DNA from: Ulota crispa
Taxonomy: Eukaryota; Streptophyta; Bryopsida; Orthotrichales; Orthotrichaceae
Direction of reading: 5' to 3'
Assembly (NCBI GenBank): GCA_963920765.1
Contig: OY987249.1
Location: 12,648,817-12,712,816 of the forward strand
Length of the DNA: 64,000 bases
The translations under genes and the position numbers were made by a program. Positions 46,548-58,851 of the stretch are shown here, piece by piece. Under the pieces are notes generated by a model. That model worked only from the letters and a program-made list of their open reading frames with translations, ran no database searches and had not been told where the DNA came from. Within the stretch, counting starts at the first letter, position 1. Every line of letters begins with the position of its first letter.

Positions 46548-47054
46548 CATTAATTGGAACATTTCAAATAACTCACTAAATGTCTTATCATCTTGTGCTT
46601 GGTGTAAAATTAGAAGTTGTGATTATTACCTCTAAAAGCACTCTTAAGAACTCTTTGAATAGATCAAGAAAATTTGGATTTGAAAATTGGACAAACAACA
46701 TAGACCTTGTTGATAGTAAGCAAAAAGGTAATTGCATATAATGTGCCATGACAAATCATGGTTAACAAAGAAAATCCATGAAAGTGACAAGCCAAATTCC
46801 CAAAGTTGGTCATGCTATTTCCATGAATTTATTTTGTTAAACATGATATGCCATGGCACAATCATTGTATTTTTTTGCTTGCTCTCAATGGGCTCTATGT
46901 TGATTGTCCAATTTTCAAAATTCATATTATACTGGTTCTCTTTAAAGATTTTTTTATAAGCCTTTGTAGAGATAGTATCCACAATTTCTAATCTTACACC
47001 AAGCACAGGATAGTAATCTATTTAGTGAGTCATTTCGAGTGCACCATTGATTAT
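46548..47054. mobile_element. Fold-back element, ~0.5 kb
   Basis: TTAATTGGAACATTTCAAAT and ACTCACTAAATG at 46550 pair with TTTAGTGAGTCATTTCGAGTG and CACCATTGAT near 47020-47051. Inverted similarity continues inward (CCTTGTTG/CAATGGGC blocks, TTGGACAA, CATGGCA), giving arms of about 180 bases. Adjoins the decayed gene at 47080. Confidence 0.55.
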
Positions 47055-47079
47055 GCACTTAGTGTAGTAAAAAACACCC

Positions 47080-47445
47080 GGCAAGCATCCGCCGACACAA
47101 AATGTAGATGAGAGGCTTGTTGCGTTGAGATGAGTCTTGATACAATTGTTTGGCCTTACCAATTTGATCCTCCATGTTGGTCTTAGACTTGTCTAAAATA
47201 GACCCTCGCTCGCATGCTCCTGCAATCTTTGAAACTGTACTTTGTTGCACTGCTCCACTTGCTCTTCAAGGTGTGAGCAAACTTGAGCATCTCTTACTCC
47301 CAACATTTCGAAAACCTCAGCCACTCTAGTCCACTATTGATCATCCTTCCTCACCGTCCCCTTTGCTGAAGGTTGCAAGGCGTTGTTGGATCATGATAAA
47401 CACAACTGGACCAATTCATCATCATCATCAAAATTGCTTCCATCT
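47080..47445 (-). pseudogene. Decayed trihelix/NAM-associated-like gene
   Basis: On the minus strand the sequence reads in successive frames DDDELVQLCLS(stop), WTRVAEVFEMLGVRDAQV, then LKSKWS, then SKTNMEDQIGKAKQLYQ and NKPLIYILCRRMLAG. The order and spacing match the plant family with a trihelix (Myb/SANT-like) N-terminal part and a NAM-associated C-terminal part, in which ...W.RVAE.F, LK.RWS and a final ...F.HCW.IL segment recur. At least two in-frame stops and two frame changes separate the pieces, so it cannot make a protein. Such proteins occur as host genes and as PIF/Harbinger ORF1; the fold-back element beside it hints at a transposon origin. Identification rests on remembered family pattern. 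Confidence 0.5.
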
Positions 47446-48202
47446 TCTCCTCATCTGAGTTGTAGTGATGATTGCCGTGGCAAAAAATAAAATGCAGCAA
47501 CTGATGTTGCAACAGCTACAGGAGTGGTGGCCAGAATTTAATCGATTCTGAATTTAACATAATCAGCTACAATCTTGCAAGCAGTCTAATTTCTCAAACA
47601 CTAAATTCAAAACCAAGGAAATCTCCAACTAATCAATTCACAATCCCATTTACATTAAGCAACTATGTTACAAGAGATTTTGTCTTTGTAACATTGGCCT
47701 GCTCTTGCTTTTTGAGTGAGATACCTCTTCAAACTTCCTCAACGATAGAAGGGTAGCTTCTACTGATGTAAAACCTTCTCCATTGCAATCTAGAGCCAAT
47801 AAATCTTCATTCATTTAAACAACACAAAACCGTCTCTGCAATTGGGAAAAGTACAATCAGAATTTGTAAGCATGCAAAGATCTTTTAAGCAACTCAAACC
47901 TATCTGTTCAGCAAAACAGAACAGAAACATCTGTAACAAAACAGACCTGGAAAACTTTGCAACTGTTGCCAAGAACGTTTGCAACGATCCATATCAGAAG
48001 AACTCTTTGACAGCAACAAAACCGACAAGAGAGCAAACTTTGAACAAAAAGCAAATACAAATAAATAACATGCAGATTGAAAAAGCAGGTGTGGACGCGG
48101 GCAGGTTTTAGAGGACAAGGAACTAGTGATAGAACTAAGAAGGATGGGAGGGTTTTTGTATTTCAAAAAGAAACTTAATCACGACTGCCATGTTTATATT
48201 TA
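47446..48202. other. Intergenic; one unassigned open frame
   Basis: An 89-codon plus-strand frame (47842-48111) starts with a true ATG (MGKVQSEFVSMQRSFKQL) but has no recognisable similarity and sits in repeat-derived DNA. Possibly the further-decayed remainder of the adjacent pseudogene region; status open. Confidence 0.3.
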
Positions 48203-48211
48203 CTTATATTT

Positions 48212-48554
48212 GGAGAAAATTTAATGGATGCTCCTGAAATTTGCCATATTTGCACATATGCCCTGGTTTTTTCAGAAATTGCACAAATGTTCTTAACACA
48301 CTTTCATAATTGCTGAAACATTCTTCTCCGCATTTATCAAAGGTGCATATCACCTATTTTTGGACTTTTAGCACAAGTCTTGTTTAAAAGCAGGTGACAT
48401 GCACCTTTCATGAATGTGAAAAAGGTATTTTCGCAATGTGAAAAAGGTATTTTTGGAATTATGAAAGTGTGTTAAAAATATTTGAGCAATTTCTAAAAAA
48501 CCAGGGGCATCTGTATAAACATGACAAGTTTCAGGGGTATCCATCAAAATTTCC
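48212..48554. mobile_element. Mutator-like MITE with exact 9-bp TSD, 343 bp
   Basis: GGAGAAAATTTAATGGATGC ... GGGGTATCCATCAAAATTTCC, flanked by CTTATATTT at 48203-48211 and 48555-48563. Same family as 617-927 and 45791-46101. Confidence 0.85.
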
Positions 48555-48563
48555 CTTATATTT

Positions 48564-49092
48564 ATTATGTCTTATATTTATGTCTGTATGGGCAATGGCG
48601 CACAGTTGGGGTATCCCAAATGGATCAACCAAAGGCCCAAATAGGACCCTACAGCCTTCACTTTGGCCCCATGATTACTTGCACAATATGAGCTAATATT
48701 ACTTTGGCATATTTGACCTTATGAGCACTTAAAAACAAATATAAGCACATGCTTTTGCTACCTAAAAAGCAAAATTCCAGTCCTTTGATGTTCCATACTA
48801 GGTGTGGAAAAAACACATATTAAAAAATCATTTATATTATCCATAACAAATAATTTTAGTAAATTATGGGCCAATACACTTTAAATGGACCATTTGCATT
48901 TGCACAGTTGTGATTTTATTTTCTTTGATCCTATCAAACAAATTTGTAATTTGAAAGAGTCCTTTACTTCGTTTTGCAAATGTGATAGTTTTGGAATTCT
49001 TTACAAAAGGAGTCAGTCATCTAGACTGTTAGACATGACAACATTTTACTTTTTTTAATGAAGTTTTGGTTTTCTACTAATTTACAGGTATA
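48564..49092. other. Intergenic, no gene seen
   Basis: Nothing recognised. Confidence 0.5.
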
Positions 49093-49524
49093 AGAGCATC
49101 TCCACTAGTGGCTTTGGCTCACTCAAACTTGATGAAAAGTAGCCGGGCCCTTCTCAGGCCCCTCTCAAACTCACTTCTTTGGCAAGCCTAGCAAGCCACT
49201 CTCCAAGCCACTATTCATGCACTATTCACCCTAAGTTTAGTGAGCTTTATTCTCTACTTCCTTAGATAAATGGTCAATTGCTTATTTATGGGGTGTGTTG
49301 GAGTGTAAGGCCACCTTTTCAAAGAGCATGGGTGGAGATTGAGAGCCTTCAGACCTTGCCAAACCTTTTGAATGCCTTTGTGAGGCTGTGAGGGGATGTG
49401 CCCCTGGACCCACCAGATGATGGTTTCATTAGAAATATAAAAAAATTGAACAGTAAAGGAGGTGTGTGGCCTTACCAAAGCAGATGGAAAACTTTGAGCA
49501 AGTCTCCACCGGTGGAGATGCTCT
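49093..49524. mobile_element. MITE with AGAGCATCTCCA termini, 432 bp
   Basis: AGAGCATCTCCACTAGTGG and CCACCGGTGGAGATGCTCT are inverted ends of a type common in plant MITEs. Interior is GC-richer than its surroundings. No target duplication recognised. Confidence 0.75.
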
Positions 49525-49786
49525 AAGTATGTTATTTTAGAAAGCCAACAAAGCAACAACACAACACTATCCATTATGGGTTAAGAAGAAGAATCATGAG
49601 CAAGGCTGAATAATAATGGAACAGCCCTTTTGAACACCCCAACCGTGTCATTATGTGTGTATGTATTTGTTTTTATTTAGTTTATTACATAAATTGTAGA
49701 TTTTAAAATTTTCAAGTAATCCAACCTTGCATACCATACTGCCATACACAGTGCAAGCATTGTGCACCAAAGTAGAATTTTGAATT

Positions 49787-49880
49787 TTTGAATTTTTGGA
49801 TTTTTATTTTTCATTCTATTTCATTTCACATCATTTTATTTTAGTTCATTTTATTTTATTTTATTTCATTTTATTTTGTA
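49787..49880. repeat. TTTTA/TTTTG simple repeat
   Basis: Runs of TTTTGAA, then TTTTATTTCA and TTTTA units. Confidence 0.8.
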
Positions 49881-50333
49881 GACTGCTTTTCGTGTTGTAC
49901 TTGAGAATCTACATTCGAGTCTACATTTTACAAGTTGAATAGGCCATGATGCAGTAATAGTTGTTTGTGGATTTTTTTGGCTTTTCAATGTTCATGTAAT
50001 TTGCAATTTGTCATTAGGTTCCGTACTTGTACAATATTGTGGCTTGATGTAATCACATATACAGACCCAAGTGAAAAAGCTCAAATTTATTTAGATGTAA
50101 TGATAAAAGTAAAAATTGGCTTCTATACTTAAATCCATCCATGGCTTTGACGCAATCAAAGTTTTTTGATCCACAAGTGAATTCAAAATCCTCAAATACT
50201 ATCTTTTGGTGGTGAATTTCTAGAATCTCAGAGTTTATACTAGGTTATAGATTTCTTTTTTCCAATGGAATCCACAATCACATTTGAGCAATATGTCAAG
50301 TTCAAGATTGTAATACTCATCCAATTGCATTAA

Positions 50334-51266
50334 CCCCTAAAGGACCATTGTCCCTTCAAGGGACAAATGGGATTTCAGGCATGTACCTACACCTAAACTA
50401 CTTTTTGTGATTCTTTAAAACTTTTATTGAAGATGTGAAATTCAAAAATCTACATGGGCATCTAATTTTTTCTTCATTTTGACATTTATTGAAAAAGTTA
50501 TGCATGAACAACTAAAAAACATGGGAGAATTGGGCAGCCAAAAAAAAAAAACTGTATTTTTTTAAAATAAAATTTTGAAATTGGTTCTTCAGATTTTTAT
50601 ATATGTGGGAAGCTATGAATCATTCAATTTTGATAAATGAAATGAAAGTTATGAAAAGTTTTAGTTTGCTAGTAGGTATGGGACTCCCAAATATTCCTTT
50701 TCCCCCTTATAGGACTTGTTGCTTTACTTTTTTGAGATCTTTGTGTATTTTTTTTTTACTCTCTTTTTTTCTAAGTTGTAGTAGACTAATATTCCTTGGT
50801 TTTCACCATTTAGATAAAAGTAATTCAGATTTCTAAATTTTACATAAATCCTCCAATTTTGCCTAGTGTATTTGTAAAATTCTAAACCTTCCAGCATTGC
50901 AAGATTTTACAAAGTATGATCCACATGTCCAATTCATTTGAAAATTCTCCCACACATACCTAACTTGGTTTCAGACATGATAAAAAAATCCTCAACTTTG
51001 TTTAGAGTAACTTTTTTGACAGATCAATGGTCAAAGGCTTCTAAAAATTTTGGGCTATAAAGAAAAAAACTTTTTTCTTCACTTTGGAAGTAAATATCTC
51101 ACTCCTCAACATTTAGATTGAGCTGATTTTTTCCCAAGCAGTACCTCTCATAGTCTAGGCCAAGATCCTACGGTTGGATTTCCCAAATAATAATAATAAT
51201 AATAAATTCTATTCTACTTACTCCCCAAAAGTGGCAGTTTTCACTGAAATTCACAGAAAAAAAGGC
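50334..51266. mobile_element. piggyBac-like element, right tip decayed
   Basis: TTAA (50330-50333) then CCCCTAAAGGACCATTG. Near the right end AAAGTGGCAGTTTTCACTG is present, but the CCTTTAGGGG tip is not; sequence after about 51266 (GCCGCGATAAC) is unrelated or decayed. A short ATA run lies at 51186-51205. Confidence 0.7.
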
Positions 51267-52013
51267 CGCGATAACACTTGACAATTTTCACTAGAACATT
51301 GTGCACTCACAAGTTAGCATGTCTAGAGTCCATTGTGGCATCACTCAAAGTGAATGCATTCCGCATTTCCTCACCTTGTCAATGAATGTTTAGCCATTTT
51401 TTGAGAAAAACACATGAGTGTATAGTTGTACTTCAGCTATTGAGCACTAAAGACAACGTATAGCTTGCAACCTCAAAAGAATGAGCCACAAAGTCATTTA
51501 CATACTTTCGTAAAACAACAAAAGTTTATTCTTGAGAGACAAAGCAAGCTATACAACATTTTCAACAATTAGGAACTGAAGCTAAGCTACCCACTCATAT
51601 GTTCTTTTCAAAAAAAGATCAAAATTTGACGTGACAAAGTAGGCTTTGGTTTACAACATCATAGTTTATCTAGCATGTAGAAGAAAGCAGCACAAAGGCT
51701 AGAAGGAATGGCGGGCATTGCGCACCAGCCAAAATTTATTTGTCATTAGTTCTTTATTTTGTATTTTATGTGTATTGACCTTTTTCTTTTGTTCTTTTAT
51801 ATGATCAAATTCAAAGATTCTACAAAGAAGTTGCACAAGGTTGCTCATCAAAAAACAATTTTGATTTCTTTCTTTATTTTCATTTCATTTTTTCTTATTA
51901 TTCACAGTTATTTTCATTCTGAGTTTGACAATACGAATTTAAAAGGATGGCAAACAAGGATTGGAAAGAATGGTTCCTGGATCTTCTTGAAAGTAACTAT
52001 GTGTATGTGTATG

Positions 52014-52044
<31 letters not shown>

Positions 52045-53209
52045 TGAGAGTCTCATGATTTAACTCCTTGCGCACAAGGGTTCTAGCAACCTTCTAGATT
52101 TTCAATTTTTGCTTTTTTTCCAAATTTTTTTTGAGAGGAAAGCAAACAATTGTATCTTCATGTTGCCATTTAAGAGTAGCTTATGTTCAATGTAGAATCT
52201 GTAATAGAGTTGGAGAAGTATTTAAAAATGCCCATTTGAAAAGTGGTGTTTAATTTTTTTTGTAGAGAAAAACTTGGAATTTTTTATGTAACAGTGTTTA
52301 TTTTTTATTGTGCGTTTATTTTTTTGTTGATGTTCTTGTATTAAAATGAAAATGCGTCTTGTGATTTTTGTAAACTAGCGTATAGGATTTTTTTGTGTGT
52401 ATGATTGAATATTTATAGTAATGATGATGAAGACAACAAACGGAGGATCATGCCTAATGACTTTTTGTTTATTTTGGCTTGCTGAATTGAGTTGCATTGC
52501 AATTCAGTTGGAAGAAAAAAAAAAAGGCTTGCAAAATAACATAAAAATGAACATGTTTATACAAAGTGCAATATGCCAAGCATTACATGCTTTGCATACC
52601 AATAGACTATTGGTATAGTGTTCTATGTGCTTGAGTACAGGAGGTAGTAAATACTTTCCTTGCGCAAGACAGAAGGTTGTTTTAATATGCAAGCACCCTT
52701 TTTCATTTATTCCAATTTTGCAATGGTTTGTTTACAAACAATAAGTACCACAGTTCTTTTAAAATTTATTATGCACTACACAATTCCTTAGAAGAGAAGT
52801 TTGCATTAGAGTACCCCAATTACAATGGAACAATTGATTCATTCACTGTGTATTAGGGTGAACCATGATGGAAAAAATTGGTCCCATTCCCTAATAGAAA
52901 ACTGTTCTAAACGTCTGGTTCACAAAATTTAAAAATGTCCCCAATGATAATAATGAAATAATTTTTTAATCATTGTGGACATTTGGCAACTGTTGGGAAC
53001 CAATCATTTAAATCATTTTTTTTTACAAACAATTTGACATTTCCCAACAAACAAGTAGCTTCTTCTTTTTTTTGTCAAAATTGCAAATTTCATATGCATT
53101 AGCTCTTCACTTAGCCAGTTTATATTAGAATTTTTGTTAGTGATTGCTCAAAAAATATTATGAAAACCACAAAACAATCTACTATATTAGTGAAGGGTTT
53201 CATGAAAAT
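51267..53209. other. Intergenic, no gene seen
   Basis: Only the AT microsatellite at 52014-52036 stands out. Confidence 0.5.
52014..52036. repeat. (AT)n microsatellite
   Basis: About eleven TA units preceded by a degenerate GTATGTGT stretch. Confidence 0.95.
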
Positions 53210-53213
53210 TTAA

Positions 53214-54144
53214 CCCCTAAAGGACCACTGTCCCTTCAAGGGACAAATGGGATTTTGGGCATGTACCTTTTGATAAGCTATTTTGTGTGATGTTTTGAAG
53301 CTTTTATTGATGATGGGAATTTAAAGATCTAGGTGGGCATCTAATTTTTTCTTCATTCTAACAATTAACAAAGAAGTTATGCAAGAATTTATCAAAAATA
53401 GGGGAGGAGTAGCAATTCAAGCGGCCCAAAAAACTCCTTTAAAATTTACATTTTTTAAAACAAAAATTTAGAATTGGTTCTTTTGATTTTTTTAATTGAG
53501 CTTTGAATCACTCGATTTCAATCAATGAGATGAAAGTTGTGAGGAGTTTTTGTTTGCGAGTAGTTATGCATTCTCTACTCTAAAATAAACTTTGAAGACC
53601 TTTATTTTACTCAGTTTTCAATATTTTGGAAACAAAATTAAAACAAAGGAAGTAGATTGATTACTATTAGATTATGATCATTGAAATTTGTATTTTTCAT
53701 TTCAATAATTAAATTCTTAACAATTTACTGTTTTGACTCATATCCTACTTTTTTTTACTTACTATTTTTTTCCCATGTGTTGTATAGTTCCAATTGATTT
53801 GAAAATTCTCTCACATATACCCAACTTGATCTCTTACATGGTAAATTAAAAACACAACTTTGGGTAGAGCAATTTTTTCATGTAAGAGTGGTCAAAGGCT
53901 TTTGATACAGATACAGGAAAAAAAAAACTTTTCCCTTCATTTTAGATGTAAATATCTCCCTTCTCTTCATCTAGAATGACCTGATCTTTTTCCACAAGTA
54001 CCTCTTCTAGTCTAAGACAAGATCCTATAATTGGATTTCCAAAAAATAAAATAAAACCTACCTTCTTACTCATCCCCTACTCATCCCCTAGAAGTGACAA
54101 TTTTGTGTGATTTTGGCAAAATAATGGGCTTGATCCTTTAGAGG
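53214..54144. mobile_element. piggyBac-like element, 931 bp, complete
   Basis: CCCCTAAAGGACCACTG ... GATCCTTTAGAGG with TTAA on both sides (53210-53213, 54145-54148). Interior closest to 60981-61921. Confidence 0.83.
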
Positions 54145-54148
54145 TTAA

Positions 54149-55440
54149 ACCAAGTCACCAATGCCATATTAACTAATTACGAAGTGTCCTAAAATAATAA
54201 TCATGCTGTAAAGCAAACCGTTTGATCGATATATTTATAGTCCTTTTATTGTGCATTAGAGAGGTTGCCTAATGAAGGCTACTCCATTTTTAGGGTTTTT
54301 AAGTTTAAGATGTGCATAATGTTGGAATATCTCACAATAATCATGGCCTTGTACTAACTATGGAGCATGACATTTATAACCAACAACTCCCAATTCAAGT
54401 GGTTAGCCTAAGGCTTCATCAAAAAAATAAGTTATCAAAAAATCAAATCCACCAAGATGAAGCTTAAACCCTAAGCTTCATTTTGGTGTACTTGATTTTT
54501 TAATAAACTTTTTTGACAAAACCTTAGGCTAACCACTTGAATTGGGATTTGTTGGTTATAAATGTCATGCACTATATACAGCTTAGTATTTTGAAGTAAT
54601 GCATCAAGGGAGATGGACATATTCTCTATACAAAATATCCAAGTGAAAATACAAAGCAGATGGTAGAGATGACTAGGTAGGTTTGTCTTCAACAAACTCC
54701 AATAATTCAAATACCAGTTTGGACCCTTCAAACATGTACTATTAACTGTTCATGTAATCATGGACTATATGTGTCCTCAAACATTAGAGGCTTTGGAATA
54801 TTTTAAGTAAACTTTCTTCAAAAGTTTGGATGTCTTTTTAGTTGGACATATTTTTCTATATGTTTTGCAAGTATATATCAATGTGTTGCAAATGAATATA
54901 ATTTCTAAGTTATTGTTTATGAATTCTGGATAGTCCATGTTTAGTTGAAAGTGGCATCTTACAAAAATGGAGGTTTTTTGAAAATTGAAGCTAGTTAGTA
55001 GTTCAAATTACTCTACATGATCAGCCTCTTGCATCATATCAAGTTTCATGACACATGTTTTTCATAAAATATACTAGAAAGTGAGTTCATTACCGTCAAG
55101 TCTGAAACCTAAACTATAAAATAAACAAAATATAATTTCACCCAAGTACAAATTTACATGGACCGTAGCATAAGTGAAAGACGCCAATTGTAAATTTTTG
55201 TAATTGCTATTAGGCTATTATAATTCTGAACAAAATCCTCCATCAATTCTAGGAATTCAAAATAGTCCAATGTGCATATTCCAATAACTACGAATAACAC
55301 CCAACCTAAACTTAGCTAGCATTTATGAATAATCACAAAGGTCAAGGAAGAAGAAGTACAAAGATGAAAATGAAAAAATATGATCATGAATGATGATGAA
55401 AATTTTTACAAAATGATAATAGAGTCATTTCAATTTGAGC
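54149..55440. other. Intergenic with one strong hairpin
   Basis: No gene seen; the hairpin 54365-54570 is listed separately. Confidence 0.5.
54365..54570. repeat. 206-bp hairpin with ~100-bp arms
   Basis: GCATGACATTTATAACCAAC at 54365 pairs with GTTGGTTATAAATGTCATGC ending at 54570; AGCCTAAGG pairs with CCTTAGGCT and GATGAAGCTT with AAGCTTCAT around a 7-base loop. Few mismatches. May be a MITE or a small-RNA precursor. Confidence 0.75.
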
Positions 55441-55444
55441 TTAA

Positions 55445-56986
55445 CTCCTAAAGGACCTTAGAATTTCTTGCTCTTCTAAGAATTTGCTCTAATTTGAACA
55501 AAAAGTCAACATTTTGATAAGTTGTATTAATTCTTTTTGAATTGTGACTATGTAAAATCAAACTAGACATGTTAGAGATCACATTAGAAAAGAAAACACA
55601 ACAATATCTCTTATGGATTGAAAGATTATAATGTTTGATCACAAGGGTGTTAAAACTCTGAAAGTGATTTGAAGTCTTTCAATCTTCGTTTTACATGTCA
55701 AATTTAACAACTTGGTCACCAAAAAAATATGAGGTTAAAGGGTTTAACATGCACAACCCCAAGAATCTTATGATTTCTCAAAATCTACTCTATTTTTTTT
55801 TAAATGAATTTCTAATGTGATTTTTTCTCAAAGATCTAGTGTATAGTACCCGGAAACATAGATAAATACTAGCCCTTTTTGCATTCTAAATACTTGAAGT
55901 TATTGATTCAAAATAGGGGTCAGTTTGCCTATTTTAGGCTTGAAAATTTTACTTTTTGTTCTCTCCCCCAATCCTAATCAAGCATATCAAAATCCAACCT
56001 CAAAAATTTTAAGTCTAATTTTTGATAAATTGTTTGGTGTCAAATATCATGGTTTTACAAGAAATTTGATTGAAAAACATTGGTGATGAATTTTAGAGAT
56101 TTGATTGCATGGGTATATAGGTAACATCCATATGCACATCCTCCATGCTAATAAAAAAAATTCTTAAATAACAAAGCCTTGATCTTCAAAGGATTTAGTG
56201 TGACTTATGATATGTCCAAATTTTGTAAATTAGATATTTCTTTCTTATAATATTTTTGCTATTTGACTCATACCCTATGACTAAGTTTGTACATTTGGAC
56301 ATGATATTGTGTTTATTTGGTGAAAAGCTTACTAGAATATAAAAATATCTAATTTACAAAATTTGGACATATCACAAGTCACACTAAATCCTTTTTTAAA
56401 AATCAAAGCTTTGTTACTTAAGGATTTTTTTTATTAGCATGGAGGATGTGCGTATGGATGTTACCTATATACCCATGCAATCAAATCTCTAAAATTCATC
56501 ACCAATGTTTTTCAAACAAGTTTCTTGTAAAACCATGATGTTTGACACCAAACAATTTATCAAAAATTGGACTTAAAATTTTTGAGGTTGGATTTTGATA
56601 TGCTTAATTAGGATTGGGGTGAGAACAAAATATAATTTTCAAGCCTAAAGAGGCAAACTGACCCCCATTTTGAATCAATAACTCCAAGTTTTCTAAATGC
56701 AAAAAGGACAAGTACGTATCTATATTTCCTGGTATTGTACTTGAGACTCAATCCCAAGAGCCCTCAACACTACATAAAGTCAAGATTGCAATGAACACAC
56801 CGTGCATGAAATCTTGAATAAATAAATCATAATCAACTATTTGCAAAATTAGATTGTTAAAGCTAAAACTAAACTTCAAAAAGAACTGTTCAAAAATGCA
56901 AATTACTAAAATTAGTAATCTAGTAAGGTTTTATTAACTTCAAAATTTGGTCGAGGATATATTCTATCCACAGGTTCCTTTAGGAG
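55445..56986. mobile_element. piggyBac-like element variant, 1542 bp
   Basis: Termini CTCCTAAAGGACCTTAG and GGTTCCTTTAGGAG with TTAA at 55441-55444 and 56987-56990. The interior differs from the 0.93-kb copies and carries the 0.9-kb hairpin 55841-56741. No transposase frame. Confidence 0.7.
55841..56741. repeat. Nested 0.9-kb hairpin, ~400-bp arms
   Basis: Left arm 55841-56240 and right arm 56343-56741 are inverted copies (for example TTATTGATTCAAAATAGGGG against CCCCATTTTGAATCAATAAC) with a loop of about 100 bases. Similarity is roughly nine in ten by eye. Confidence 0.8.
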
Positions 56987-56990
56987 TTAA

Positions 56991-58448
56991 CCTTGACTTT
57001 ATCTCATTGAAACTTTGATAACTAACACATACTTCACTCATTAAGAAAATTAGAACTTGATACAAAACTCTAATTTGATTATCTTTTAGATGATACCATA
57101 ACTATGACTTTTGATGTATTGTAGCTTTTGTAACTAATATTTGAATTAAGGCCCAGTGATAATAGGATAAACATCTTGTATTAACATATCAGACTTGTTT
57201 CAATAAAATCAATACATATCCCACAATGTTAACTAACTTTCATTAGCATGCCGGTATTAAACTAAACCTTGTATTTTTTTAATTAAGGATACATTTCACC
57301 ATCAATTGGAGTTCAGTTTATGTCAAAATTATAATAATTGAATTCCTCTCTTTAAGTGCTACACAAGAAAATGGACTAAAATGAAATAAAACTTTAAGAA
57401 GCATAAAAAAACAATGATAAAATGCAATCTTTTCATTTTTCAAAATTTGAAATGCACTTTGAAACCAATTTTTTTGCAAAATTAAGTATAATTTTTAAAC
57501 CTGTTTGAAAATTTTGATGTTTTTTTTGCTAACTTTACAAATAAGGTTATTTTTGCCCTTGGTTGCCCACAATTTTCAAAAGGATCTCTAAAAAGTTCCA
57601 ATCAGGTTTTTTTTTTTCATTTTTTAAGAAATGTCAAAGTGGCAATTTAAAATGTTATTGTGGTGTTCCATATTTCAACATTCATCCACATATTGGATAG
57701 AAAATATCACATTAGCACATATTAATTTAGTTTTCATCCACAATTTGGCAATTTCATCCAAGTTTTTTAAAACTTTGAAACTTTTTGACGATTTCATCCA
57801 AGTAATTGTGTCTTTTTTCTTATAGACTTGGTGCCAATAAAAAAAATGGTGCAATTTTGCCCCAAATTGCCAGAAAAAGAAACCCTGATTCCGATTTGTT
57901 TTTTGTCATTCTAATTTTTGAGGGCCGATCGTAAGTCCACTTCAGTATAAGCCCAAGTAAAAAAAAATGTTGGCGACAATAAGTATCATTCATCAGTTCA
58001 GTCCTTTTCAACTTCTCATAAAATACAAAATTAGTGACACACTTTGAAAGTTGAGAAGAGAGACAAGAGGTATCCAACTTTGAGGTATCCTAAACAAGGA
58101 GTAAGCTTAGTAACTTTTTTATTGAAACACGTTCAAATCGTGTTAAAGGGCTCTTGAAGTCATTACAACTTTGTCACCAATCTAATCTCAATCTATAACA
58201 CACTCACTTGAGTAGAAGTTTTGTTGAATTTTAAAAAGCAATTCAAATACAAGTAAGTGCAATTGGACATTGTTGAGCATAGTTTAAATTTCAAGTGCAA
58301 AATTGCTCTTTATACAAAACAAAATCATGGTGAAGCAATAGTCTACACTTCAAGTTTCAATGCTTTTTGTTCTTCTTAACTTTCAAAACATAGATATTGT
58401 TTTTATTTTGATGAGGAGTTGATTAAGTGAGAAGGATTTAGCAAAGAA
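56991..58448. other. AT-rich intergenic, no gene seen
   Basis: A direct motif ATTTCATCCAAGT occurs twice near 57752 and 57790; otherwise nothing recognised. Confidence 0.5.
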
Positions 58449-58456
58449 TAAATCTT

Positions 58457-58843
58457 GGGAATTGATAAATGCACACCCAGGGTTTGATATATGCACATGG
58501 GGGCGTGTGAATTTTAGACATGGAAAATTTGAATTCAAATTTGGATTTAGAGATCTTGATTTAATCTAGAACCACAAAGGAGGTTATAATAGAACACCAC
58601 CTAGTGGAAAAGCTTTGCTAGGGAACAAATCATTACTTTTACCCTTATTTATAAAAAAGCTAAGCTTTGCCACGTAGAGTTGTTCAATTGTAATCTCCTT
58701 TAAATTTCTAAACTAAATCAGAGTCTTTAAATTCAAATTTGAATTCAAATTGTCCATATTCAACTTGTTGATGGTAAATATAAAAAATTTACACCCCCCT
58801 ATTTACATATATCAAACCCCTGGGTATGCATATATCAATTCCC
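58457..58843. mobile_element. hAT-like MITE, 387 bp, 8-bp TSD
   Basis: GGGAATTGATAAATGCACAC ... GCATATATCAATTCCC with exact duplication TAAATCTT (58449-58456, 58844-58851). Sister of 17426-17841. Confidence 0.87.
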
Positions 58844-58851
58844 TAAATCTT

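Noticed and set aside
51759-52058. 99-codon frame rich in Phe, Ile and Tyr
   Set aside because: Its hydrophobic composition comes from AT-rich sequence and the TA microsatellite it runs into.
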